A stretch of 64,000 bases of DNA from Motacilla alba alba (Eukaryota; Chordata; Aves; Passeriformes; Motacillidae), in NCBI RefSeq assembly GCF_015832195.1, contig NC_052018.1, positions 59,457,666 through 59,521,665 of the forward strand, written 5' to 3'. Shown in pieces: positions 35,903-47,900 of the stretch (position 1 is its first letter; each line of letters opens with the position of its first letter). The notes beneath the pieces were generated by a model that searched no databases, had not been told where the DNA came from, and was given only the letters and a program-made list of their open reading frames with translations. The position numbers and the translations under genes are program-made.

Positions 35903-38900
35903 GTGTGTAACCCCCTGCCGGCGGCCTCCCCTCGTCGGGGCCGGGAGCGGGCGGGGCTCCGGGGCCCGGCGCCTTCCGTGCCTTCTACTCGCAGTGGGGA
36001 AGCTGCGGGAACTGGGGGAGCTCCGGGGGGCCCAGGGGTGCGGGAGCTCTCCCGCAGGCCGGTCCGGGGCTCCCCCCCGCGTCGGGCGGGAAAGGGCCGT
36101 TGTCGCCGTCCCTGGGAAGCGGGAGGGTGGAGAGGGTAATGGAGACATCCCCCTCCCCCCCCAGCTTCTTCCGCCGTGAAGCTGGGGGCGGCTGAAGGGG
36201 AAGAATAGATCTGGCGGCGGGCTGGAGGAAGAGGAGGACGCGAGAGGAGAGCGAGGAAGAGAAGGAGAAAGAGGTCTCTTCCCTGCGCCTGGCCTGCGGT
36301 GGGGCGGGTGATGCCCGGCCAACTTCACGCAGCGGCCGAGAAGGCTGCGCTGGGCGGCTGGGGGGGGGGGGGGGGGGGGGGTCCAGGCTCGCCGGGCACG
36401 GGTACTGTGCCCTTCCACGCCTTCCCTCGTCTCTCCTGCCAGCCTGTTCCTCGTATGTGTGTCCGAACCTCGCCGGCGCGCACTTTTAACACCTCGCGCA
36501 GCTAAGCTTTAAATTTGGGGAAAGGAATACAAAGGCATTGGAGGTTCGTCTCCGTGTTTAAGAGTCGTATATTCGCAGTGGTCAGGATGGAAGCAGACAT
36601 TCCCTTTATGCTGCACAGAGCTCAGATCCTGCACTGAACCACTGTGCAGAGAGCAGGCTACGGAACCCAAGAACACATACATACATACATACTGTTAGGC
36701 TGAGGTGTTCACATTGCACCTGGCTTCTCTTTTGTGCTGAGATCTAATGTTTATTTTATTGCAAGATGGTTCTTGTGGCAACTCTGCTTTGTTTCTGTCA
36801 TTGTGAAAGTATCATTTGTATTTTGAAGTTGATGTACGAGCAAGAAAAACAAATACATATTTTTCTCACCAAGTCTTACATTTTACAAAGTAGTTTTTAG
36901 CTTATGTTGACCCTAGGTAGTATCGGCACTTATTACAATGTATACTTCTAGAGACTGCTCACATACTGAAGCTCCTAGTTGCCCCCTCACTAGTCCCAGC
37001 AGGGATGTAGTACGTTTTTAATGGTTTTAAGTAATGCTGTTTCATTTGACTTGTGGTGGAACAGTGTGGCAACCATGTTGTTGTTTCTACAAGCGCAGTA
37101 AGATAGATTTCTAAAATGAGCAGGTACTCTCCAGTAACACTTGTACAGCTCTAACCTAGATGTGCAGTTCTAGGTGGTGCACTTTATGCAATTTGAATTC
37201 TCAAGTAGAAATAAGCACATTGTGGCCACTAGAAGAAAATAAACACTATAAAATTTTATTCCTACGTTATTACTTGATTGGCACATGTGATATAGTATGC
37301 AGGGAAAAGGAAGAATCTGGTCACAAAAACAGAAGAACATAAGTTGTTCAGAACATTTTCCTTCTGTATACCTATCAGGAGCAGAAGTCTTCATGTTGAA
37401 AAACAGCTTCTGACTGATCTTCTGAGCGTTTAGATATAAGTACTGTAAAAATAAGTCTGAGACTTAAGGTGGCAGCTGTGTTGAAGAGGAGAGCTTTAGA
37501 TTATGCCTTAGAATTTCTAAATGCTTAAAAACGGTAGACAGTAGGTTGTTGGAAAAGAAAATGCAGGAGATAGTGTAATTTTAACCAACTTACCTGCTAT
37601 GGTATAAATAGACAGTATCTCTGATTTAACCTCTGTATTTGAATGCTGGGCTACAATTATGGGAAGGTTTTAAAGATGCCATGACTAAACGAACCCTGAT
37701 CCTGGAAGTAAATGGTACCAGACTTGCTACAGTTAAAGAATCCCAGAAGTCATTGCTAGCCACTCTTAATACCTCTGTACCCAGTGCAGAACTGAACTTT
37801 AATTTAACTTTCTGTTATTTTCTCTGGTTGAACTTGTCTATACACACTTTGCAATTTAGAACTGTGAAATGGTCACCAAATATTTGAATTAGCTAAAGTG
37901 TATGAGTCTATTTATTGCTGTTCTTAAATGGTTTTGATTCATTTGCAAAATATTGGTTGTAAATATTACTTGTAAAATCCTGTGTTTTGTTTATATTATG
38001 TTTTAAGGTCATGTTAAACTCCAGAACTGACGTCTGAGTCTTGTTTTAGAGTTTTTTTTGGCTTAAAATAGATGTAAATTAAATTTAGCAGCAGATGGGA
38101 CAGAATAAATTGTATAAAAACTTTTACCATACTTTTTCTTACGCAGTTTGCATTCAGTTAATGATTTTACAACAGTTTATATAACTTACTGGTGAAAACC
38201 AGATGACACTTTAGAAGGAATATTTCAATACTTTTAAACACTCAAGTTTGCAGGTTGATTTTTTTGTTTGGTTTTTTTAAAGGAAGGAGTTGTGTTTGGA
38301 CTCTGCAGTGAAGCTAAAATAAAGGCAGCTGTCCATCTAGGGAGTGTAGCTAACTCCAGAAATGTATGTGAGCTGAGCAATATCTTGTATTGTGACTATC
38401 CCATATGGCAGTCAGGATTGAAGTGCTTAAAGTGGGCTTGTCATTAATTTGGTTGGAAAGAATAATTTTGAGTTTATTTGAACAGTGACTGCTGGAAATA
38501 ATGGCAGCTATTGCAGAAAGCTGTTCAATATCTAGTGACGATACATAGCGCTGTCTGTACCTAGTTGTATATATAAAATTATCCCTAACATTTCAAATAT
38601 TGGGAAAGGTAAATTTAAAGCTGAGAAATAATCAAGCTCCTAAATAAAACATGCTCAGTATTGTTTTCATGTAATGGTTGACATTTCCCTATTTGATTAA
38701 AACTGCTTGGCAACTGAAAATTGGAATAATACCCAACTTAGTATAGTGTTGAGATAATTCGCAATGTTTTGTACCACAGAGTTTATCATTTGCTACAGTT
38801 GGCACCACTGAGGCTTACCACTGCAGAGCCATTTTCCTCCAGGCCTCAGTTTAGGCCCTGAGATTTTTCAGAAAAGCACAAAATAATATTCAAAAACAGG

Positions 38901-41900
38901 TCCTGACAGAAGAAAATTACTCAAGTGTTTCAAATTCTTTGTATGTCCTATAAAATGTATTTTGTTAAAGAGGAATTGAAATAGACTACAGGCAAGCATG
39001 TGTATCCTCACAGTTCCAGTGCTTAGAGGACAATGATTCAATTGCAGATGTATACAATTAAAATTCAGTATTTGTTACATGGTTGGCTCAGTGTTAAAGT
39101 CCTGCTGTCATCATCAACTCTAGCTGGCCATTGTCACATTGCTTTCAGGTACTGATCTTGAAGTCAATTTTGAGTGCTATACTCCAGAGTTTTCTTGCAA
39201 TACTTGTCCTTTTTGCAGTGGCAAGCCAAATTATTTTTCACTTTGTAATGTGAAGGCCATGTGGAAAAAAAGACCAATGGATGTTTTAATTCTAAACCAC
39301 ATTTAATTATTTTAAAATTTCTTTCTTTGTTAACATGTAGAATAAATCTAAATAGTTTTACACTCACATAAATAGTCGCAGGATTGTAATTTATTTTAGG
39401 GGGAACAGAGACCACAAATTCATTTTCAAGTACAACACAGACTGAATATTTGAAGTTATGCTTTGTTTAGCCATACTAACTGCATCTGTAAGAATTAAAT
39501 AACAGGAATCTTGAAAAGAGAGCAATTTCAATTTTGATATTTATTTCTTTTAAAATTGCAATAGTAATTCACTGAGCTGGTTCAATTAAACGTAGCATTT
39601 CTAGTAATTTAAAGTTTGTCAATATCTTTATTCACATACAGGCAAACATCATGTACGAGCTTCATCAAGTCTTGCTGTTCATGGTGTTTACTGATGTTTT
39701 TGGTTTTGCATTCTCTTTAAAAACAAAGTAAAAATAGCTCCTGCATAAGCTATGCATTTCAAATCGTTGAATATTGTTTTCATTTTGAGTAGCTGAGACT
39801 GGTACTTGCGTTTTTGATGTACAGCCATTTAGAAGGTTAGTAGTGGTAAAACCTACTCAGTAGAGTTTGATAGCATGTCTAGATTTGGAATTTACATTGT
39901 TGAATCCAATGCACAATAGTTGTTATCATCCAGTGCCACAAATTTCAGCTGTATTTGTATTTGTCAGGCTGTGCAGTATATTATGGTGTTGGAGAGGCAA
40001 TTGAGAAAAGGACTATTATATTTTTAAAAGGTAAAATAGAATAAGCTGAAGTTGGTCCCTTGAAACTCAGGAACAAGAAAGTCATGTAGACGCATGACTG
40101 ATTCCTTTCACAAACACCTTGTTCACTTGTATGAAAATCTCAGTTTCTCTTGTCTGTACAGTTGGGTGCTGATACTTTCATGTACAAGGGAATTGAATCG
40201 AAAACTTAAGTGTCATCACAGAGACTAGAATATCTGCCATCTTAAAGTGGGATGCACGTAAAGTGCTGTAAGGGTAAGGTAGTGATTACTGTTTGTTTAA
40301 AGAGTGGTGTGGGTTACTGTGCCTTTTCTCGGGTGTGAGAGTCATAATTAAAACTTCTGCAGCATTGCTATGTTGGTTTCAGCTGTTATTGACAATGAAA
40401 ATGGTTGTCTTTGCATAGTTCATCATAAAATACACTGAGCTTTTGGTGTGCATAATGCTTTTGAGAGTCAAGTAAGATGATGCATAAAGTGGCTATTGCT
40501 GCTTTTGCGTTCACTTGTCATTCTGAAATTGATCACTGGTAGAGATGTGGCAGACACTGATCATTTACTGGTAATGCTGTTGTCTCTATACTTCATTTGC
40601 ACTTCATTTTATGTTGTCCACCTTTAGCATGACAATTCTTTGGAAGGTGTGTTTTGAGGGTCAGTGAGGAACAGTTCAGTGGTCTACAATTTCAGAAATG
40701 TGACCCTTGGAAATCACCCACGTTTTAAATACTGAGCATTGGAGTGTGGGTGCATAAAAGTACAGAAGGCTAAACTAAATGTTCTTTTTCAGACTACTGA
40801 AACCTGTATTTAAATGGCATGTTCTAAGTCAATGAGGTGGGTTCTTCGTGAAAGAATGCCAGTTGATGCTAAAAAATGCTAAACGGTATGCCTCATGAAG
40901 ATGCTAAATAGAGATTGATGCTAAATATCTGGGGAAAGTGGGGAAAAAAGGAATTCTCTATAAAATGAGCAGCCAGGGCTTTGATTAGTAAAAGCAGATA
41001 CTAGCAGTTATGTTCAGAAACAGTGAGAAGACACATAAGCTACTACCTGTCAAGATATTTTTCTTGGATTCTGCTGCATGTTTCATGTTGGCTGAAGCAC
41101 CTGAAACATCTACGGGGTTTTTTCCCTAGCTGCTGTGACAATGGCAAAACCTGTATCTGTTCTCTCTGTCACTATATTTTACTAGCCATAAAAAAAGAGT
41201 ACTACCCTTTTCATATCCTCTGCTGTTTGAAGGACTCTGCAACTGTGATAAGTTTAAAGCTTTCTTCTTTTTTGTTTATCTGCTGCCCCATTTATGGTCA
41301 GATACTTGTAAATTTTATTGTAGCATATTGGGATGTGAACTTCTGGTTTACTTTTGTCTTTTGTCAGAAGAAAAAGTGATACGTGCATCTGCATGCAGAT
41401 ATTCATACATCTGAAAAGTTGTTTCTGTGTTTCATTCTTAACCTCTGGAGTGGATGTCAAAAATGTCTTCCATTTTAGTTGGCTGTATAATCCTGTAGTG
41501 TTTCTCAAAAAAAGCATGAATATTTACATGAATTCCCTTAAGATGCAACAAAATATGTTGCAAACTAACAAGAATTTGTTGGTTTCCTGTTTACTGTCAG
41601 GAACATTAGGAGCAGTATCAGTGAAATGTTAGTATTTTCCTCTATTGTTTCCCAGCAAGAATTGAACTTTGCTGGCTCTCAACGATTTTTTTAAAGAGTG
41701 TAGGGAAAGAAAAGTCCTTTTCTCTTCAAGATACAGTAAATATTAAATTGATGTTCACCTGGTTAAATGTCTCCATGTGTGCTGAATAAATATTTGCAGT
41801 TTTAATATCACACTTTCAAAGACTGATCCGACCTTTGATTTTCATCGGCCACAGAACCTTGACTTCTGGCCTTGTAAAGACATGCTCATGCAAGTGTGTG

Positions 41901-44900
41901 TTAAAGGCCTGAAATGTTAGGGTTTGGTTTTATTTTGGTGCATGTCTTGCTCAAGAACCTAATTTCTTCGATGAAATAGTATAGGACAGACATTGATAGG
42001 TTTTCAGTCTTAGACAGATAGACTTTAAATTTGTTCTTAAACTGTGATCTAGATCAGATCCTTGTGAGCCTGGAGCACTTGTGTAGATCTCCAGATTCTG
42101 CAAACTCTCTGGAGTTGTAACTGGATAGTTACAAGTATTGTTTCTACTTGCTACCCATTTAGACAGCAGTGAGCCATTTTGCAGTTTAAAACAAATGCCC
42201 TTCTGAACTCTTATAACTTCAGATCCTTTGATTGTCACCTGCTTACCAAGATTATACCTGAGGCTACAGTCTTTAACAGATCACTTAAAATTATCTTAAC
42301 AAGTCTTGTTTGAATTTGCCACTGTTTGAGCCGTGCCCCATCCTTGGAAGTGTACAGGCTAAGTTGGATGGGACTTAAAGCAACTTGGACTAGCGGAAAG
42401 TGTCCCTGCCCATAACAGGGAGGTTGGAACTAGATGACCTTAAATTCTCTTCCTACCCAAACCATTCTATGACCAGCGGACTGTTTTCCTATGGCAGTTG
42501 TAGAGGTGGAGTCTGGTAATCCAGATGGCATTCTTGCAGGAAAAAAGCCATTCAGATCAAAACTTTTTGATAAGGCTTTAAAAGTTTAAGGTTTAAAAAT
42601 ACTTTAAGATACTTAAATTACTCTCATAAGAATGTTTTTTCACTTCAGAAGACGTTGTCTATTTTCTTGTCTGTAACACTGATTCATCATTTTACCTCTG
42701 GACAGCCACCAAAAAAATTCATCCTGAGTGGCTCCTTCAGCCTTGGTTGTAGCCCACATTCATGGCCTCAGCAGCCTCTGGTGTACTTCCATTGTGAGGC
42801 CCAGGACAGAGGTGCATAATTGGCTGTTCAGATGTGTAGCCAGAGTTCAGTGAGCTTGGCTTTGAAAGTTCAAAAACAAAACCAACTTTTGAAAAAAGTT
42901 CCATATAATATTAGTCCTTGTTCCTGTTTGGAACTTTTCGTAAGTTGCATGTGTATTTCTGTTCTTCCATTTTCCACTTCTTTGGAGCTACTTTCTGCAG
43001 TATTTCTTGGGGAGCACTGACAGCAGCAGTAGTTGAGTTGGTAATTTTATTAACCTTATTCAGGAGCTGCTTCTTCGCTTTAGGGTACATATTCTTTAAG
43101 GCAAAAACACAATGTCCAGTTACTGCTGTACTTGTACTTATTTTACCTGTTCTTGCCATATGTACTGATAAAAAGGAGACATTTTTATAAGTAGAATTTA
43201 AAATGTTAACATTGGAGGAAGTAAGAAGAAGTGAGTGCATTGTCACCGTGACCCTCTCTCAGATTTACCCCTACTAGAAATGCGTATTTCTTGTAATAGT
43301 CTGCTGTTTCTGCTGTTAGGCTTTTGGGAAGTGAGCTGGCATTTGTACAAAGGTGGTTACTGTGAATATACAACAACTTATCATTTTGCTTCCACTTCTT
43401 TTTGCAAGAGTTTGCCTACATAACTTAGCTGGGTTTACTGGGTACAGTCTTTGATTGCATGAGGTTTTTCTTTTCTCCCGTCTTTGGTTATCCAAGTGGG
43501 TGGCTGATGCTTTGACATTCAGAAATATAATGCACGTGTTTAATTTTACTAAACTACATGTGTGGAAAATGAGGCTTGGCAGCTTTGTTAATGTGTTTGC
43601 TGTTGATGATTTTGAGGGTTGGCAGAGAGTGTTCTGGTTCCCATTTAAAATGAAGGCACAAAAAAAGATGTGCCCCAAAGAAGGGTGGCAGAGCTAAGAT
43701 CCAGGAGCAAGGAATGGTGGTTTGGGTGGATAGTGACTAAGCAGTAAAACAGTGGAGGGTAGCAACACCTGATAGGTTGAAGCCACCTATTTTTGCAGCC
43801 TTCAGTTTCTTTATTATAAGATACTGTTTATAACATTAGTTTTGAAAGATTGAAGTAAATAGTGCTTAAAATTATAACAGCTGTACAAGGTGCACTGCCT
43901 TTATGCAAGGAAGTGAATAGCTGTCTTACGTATTTGAATTGAAATTTATTATTGAAATAGCATGCTTTTTTGGGAAAGGTAATTTAGAAGATCCATCATC
44001 TTGAGTGGTTCAGTCTAGGGCTCAGTGTTTCCAAATAATTAGTTTAGAGTTGAGTGGTAAAGGTTTCCATACTTTTTTTTTTTTTGTTCTCCATCTTCAG
44101 TATTTATTAGTTACTTTCAAAACCCTAAGTAGAATTAATTATGTGCATTCTTTGTGTTCCACCCCTCTTATTCTATAGTTTGTTTTTTCTGTAAAGTGCA
44201 AAATACTGTAAATTGCTTTCACTATAAAACTCTTGGTTTAAAAATGTTGGTCTTGTAGCAGGACTTTATGGAGCTCTCAGTGCATAATTTAGAAATCAGT
44301 ATGATAGATAAAAATACAATTCTAATATTTTGCTAGTGATGTGATTGCAGTTTTAAGAAGAGAAATAATCATATTTACAATGTTTTTTGCTTTTTCAGAG
44401 GGTAAGAGCTTAGAATATATTAACCAGATTGTTGGAAGCCAGTGGAAAGACCTGATCAAATCAAATCAAAATCTTTCAGCATACCGAATCTCTCGTACAT
44501 ATTAAAAAACAAAGCTGGTTCACCTGAAAAGGAATAGCTTCAGATAACATGTTGATCTTCATAACTTGTTACCAGATGTGTAATAGTTACCACTTGCTTC
44601 TTAATTTTCACAAGAGTGAAGTGGCGCGCTTAACGGGAAATGAAGACCATTTATATGACAAGTATATTGGTTGGAGAAATCCAATCCAGTACAAACTGTG
44701 ATTACATTTTTTAAAAAAATTTGAAACACTAAGTTTCATTGTGAATGCAGGGGTTTTAAACTATATCCAAGGAGATATTTTGAAATCAACACAACAAGAC
44801 AGTTTTTGTAATGAGTTCTAAAAACAGTTGGCAGAGAAAATGTGTGAGTCTGATTTTCAAAATGTTTAAGATCTGTTCCTATATTTCATATTTCAGAATT

Positions 44901-47900
44901 GTAAAGGTGTGATTGTAGTTAGGTTTCTCTAAGGCTTTTAACTCCGTGTTATGCCATACTTTACCAAACTAGTGCATTGGAACAAGGACAGAGAGTACTT
45001 CTCCAGTGTGGGCAGCCCCCAAGCTCGCATCTGGAAATCTATGAAAACTGACATTGTGACAGAAGCTGATCTGTTTTCCTCTTGATCTAGAATTAGCCAT
45101 ATAATAGTGATAAGGTGTTATTTATGGAAATTAGCCATATGCAGGAAAGATGAGAAAATTGCTTGAAGTGAAATGCTTCCATTATTTTTCTTATTTTCTT
45201 GTGTGATACTCTTACCTAGATTTTTGCCAATTTTTCTTTTCTTTTATTGGGAGTTCAGGCATTGGTGAAGTGCTCACTCTCACCTACCTATTTCATTTGG
45301 TCCGTTTAGGTCTTTCTAAGCTTTTTGTTCCCATGAAGCAAACACCCCAAGTTACTCTGAAGAGAAAAAGGAGAATTGTATTTGATGACTTTAAAATGGC
45401 TAAGAGCAAGTGGAATATGTTCTAGAGACTATCTGAAGTAAGCAAGCATCTGTTTTGCAGTTGTGTGGAGTTCAGGAAAGTGGAGCCAAACCCAAGTGGT
45501 TTCTTTAAATTCCAGTTTTATGTTCATATTTGTACAAAGCAGACTGTACCAAGAGTACTCAGAAGCTCTCTTTGAAATGATGAGGGTTTAAAGAAAATTG
45601 TAAATGGGCTGGTGGCTCAAATATGTTAAAACTAAAATGGAATTTTGTTGTTTTGTCTCAAATTGTTCGGGTTCAGTAAACTTGAAAGTCATAATTGTGT
45701 TTCCTTAAGACAAAAGAAGTAGGAGAAGGACTGCACAAATGCAGAGGTGGTAGCACCTGACTGTGTGCTGGTATCTGATGGCTGGAGGGACTGCTTTATT
45801 ACCTTTGCATCTTCACTTAGTTGCCTGTGTGGTAGTTGGCATGAATATTTAAATGTTCTGTTTAAACATAAACAGCAGTGTATAATGCAGCTGATGTGTA
45901 GGGAGAGGCTGAGTTTTTGATGTGAGTGTTGTTGGTTGCTTTCAAATTTTTTTTAAGGAAGATGCACTTAGATATCAAGAAAATGGACTACTATTTTTAT
46001 ATTTCTTAATTAAAACCATGTGAAAATAACCTGATTTATAAGATAATATGTATTTGGCCTGACTTCTAAGTATTTATTTTGGGTTTTCTGCATTGAAATT
46101 GCAGATACTTGTTAGTATATATGATGTCTGGTTAGTGTCATGTCATTACTTGATGTCTTTTTAATGTTGTGTTCTGGCAGCAGGTAGAGAAAACTTTAAA
46201 AATATTTCTGTAGAGGGATTTGTAACTGGTATCCCTCACACTGGTCATTATCTCATTCTTAAGAGATGAGCTGAATCTTGGTGTATCAGCATCAAAATGT
46301 TTATTCCCTTAGCGGCTGTATCAAGGTTACAGAGATTTGTCTCTATGAATATCTTTTCCTTTGTATCTCATGAGACTAGAGTTGTTCACAGCTTTCAAGC
46401 CTTCTAAAATTATAGGCAAAATTATATGAAAAATTATTTCCTAGCTGCTCTTCTTGTCTTTATAGGATGTGGCAGAGGTATATAAAAAAAAGGGATATAT
46501 TATTTATGAAGGTTTTTAAATTTTAATAAAGTTAGTACTGCTTTCTATTTTTTATTCAAAATTTTGGTACAGAAACAGCTGTCTGGCTCTTTTGCCTATT
46601 GAATAAGAGCACTGAAAGATGTTGGAATTAAGTGCTGGGCTTTGTAGAAGTGCAGTGTGCCATTGCTTCCACGGATATGTGTAGTAACTTGCTGTGTAAG
46701 CGACTGCCCATCCTTGGGGGATGTAAGTTCGCGTGCATGATGTCTGGTCTTCACTTGAGAAGCTTTAAGCTGTAGCTTAGCAGCATGTAGTACTGCCTTG
46801 TAAACCACAGCTGTGTGCAGTGGAGTTTGCTTTTTATGGATATTTACAGCAGATTTCACTTTAAGTACTTCTTTAATTATGATTGTAATGATAAAACTAT
46901 TGTTTGTGATAGTGAATGATGAAGATTTGAAATGTGCTGATAAATTCCCTGACTTTCAGTAGGGCTTCTCATGAAGACTACTTTTCTTAACAGAATTAAA
47001 GAGAAAAATACAGAGCAGAAATTCACTGCTTTATTTATAGCATCAGCCTGATCTTTTGCATTTCCCCCCAATCCCAGCATGTAATTCATATAGCTCATTA
47101 GATCTCCAAGCAAGCCTGTATTTTTTTTCCCAAAGTTTGGAAAGAGGACTTGTTTTATTTAAAATTATATTGGGGAAAATGAATATTAACTGTGCTGTTA
47201 ACCTTCATGTACACTGGAATATTGCCTTGTATGTAGTGTCTTAGCTCTCCCCATCATTACTTTTTGCTGTACAAATAATTATACTGTTTTATCAGATAGA
47301 GGGAAATACAGAACTATGAATATAATTAACTGGCTTTAATTGCTGCCCTGGTCCTGATACATAGATGCACATTTCTGTAGGAAAGAGACAGTCTTAGAAA
47401 CCACTTTTAGCACTATTACTTTGATTATATTAAGACTTCTAATGCTATCTGTGTAAAAAGCTGTTATGTGATTTACATGGACATATGGCTGTCATCTGAT
47501 TCTTACTTTGCAAGAATATGAGCCTGGGAATTGCTTTCATTGAGACAGATTAGGATTTGTAGCAAGTGTATCTTTGTGGACTCATCTTGTCCCTGAGGTG
47601 CCATTCAGATTGAGGTCTTCCCTGTAAGGTTTTCCTGTGATTTATTGTCAGCATTTAATTAAACATGCGTATTTCTATCAAAGGTTTATTGATTGTCCCC
47701 TACCTAATTATGAAAATGCCAGTGTGTGTAGGACATGGTTGGATGGAATCATCATACAGGAAACCAGTGAAACAACTTCCCCCCACAAAATCACTGTAAA
47801 TTCTATCTGGTGTTTTCTTTAGCTTAAATGGGTTGAGAAGATTAATGTTCATTTGTATTTTGTAGTTTCCTGTATTGTTTGCAATGTGTTTGGAGCTGAG

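Larger units (their letters stand above)
35140..36500 (+). promoter_or_regulatory. SCAF8 CpG-island promoter, 5' UTR and start of intron 1
   Basis: GC content and CpG density rise sharply from about 35140 and fall away after about 36500, enclosing the SCAF8 start codon. Visible sites include an ETS-type CCGGAAGCGG at 35258-35267 and a YY1-type CCGCCAT at 35531-35537, part of the run CCGCCATATTGGCG. Five copies of CCCGG lie at 35801-35825, with G/C-box-rich sequence throughout. There is no TATA box near a plausible start, which fits a housekeeping promoter with dispersed initiation. I cannot fix the transcription start from sequence; somewhere in 35450-35750 is my inference. Confidence 0.85.

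Noticed and set aside
35276..36139. 287-codon plus-strand frame through SCAF8 exon 1
   Set aside because: It does not use the SCAF8 start frame, crosses the exon 1 donor and is compositionally biased.
35327..36418. 363-codon minus-strand ORF across the SCAF8 promoter
   Set aside because: Runs of Pro, Arg, Ala, Gly and Ser are typical of chance open frames in CpG islands. It has no domain, overlaps the true first exon, and reads the G22 tract as poly-Pro.
41023..41379. 118-codon ORF in SCAF8 intron 1
   Set aside because: Cys/Phe/Leu-rich frame from T-rich DNA with no motif and no splice context.
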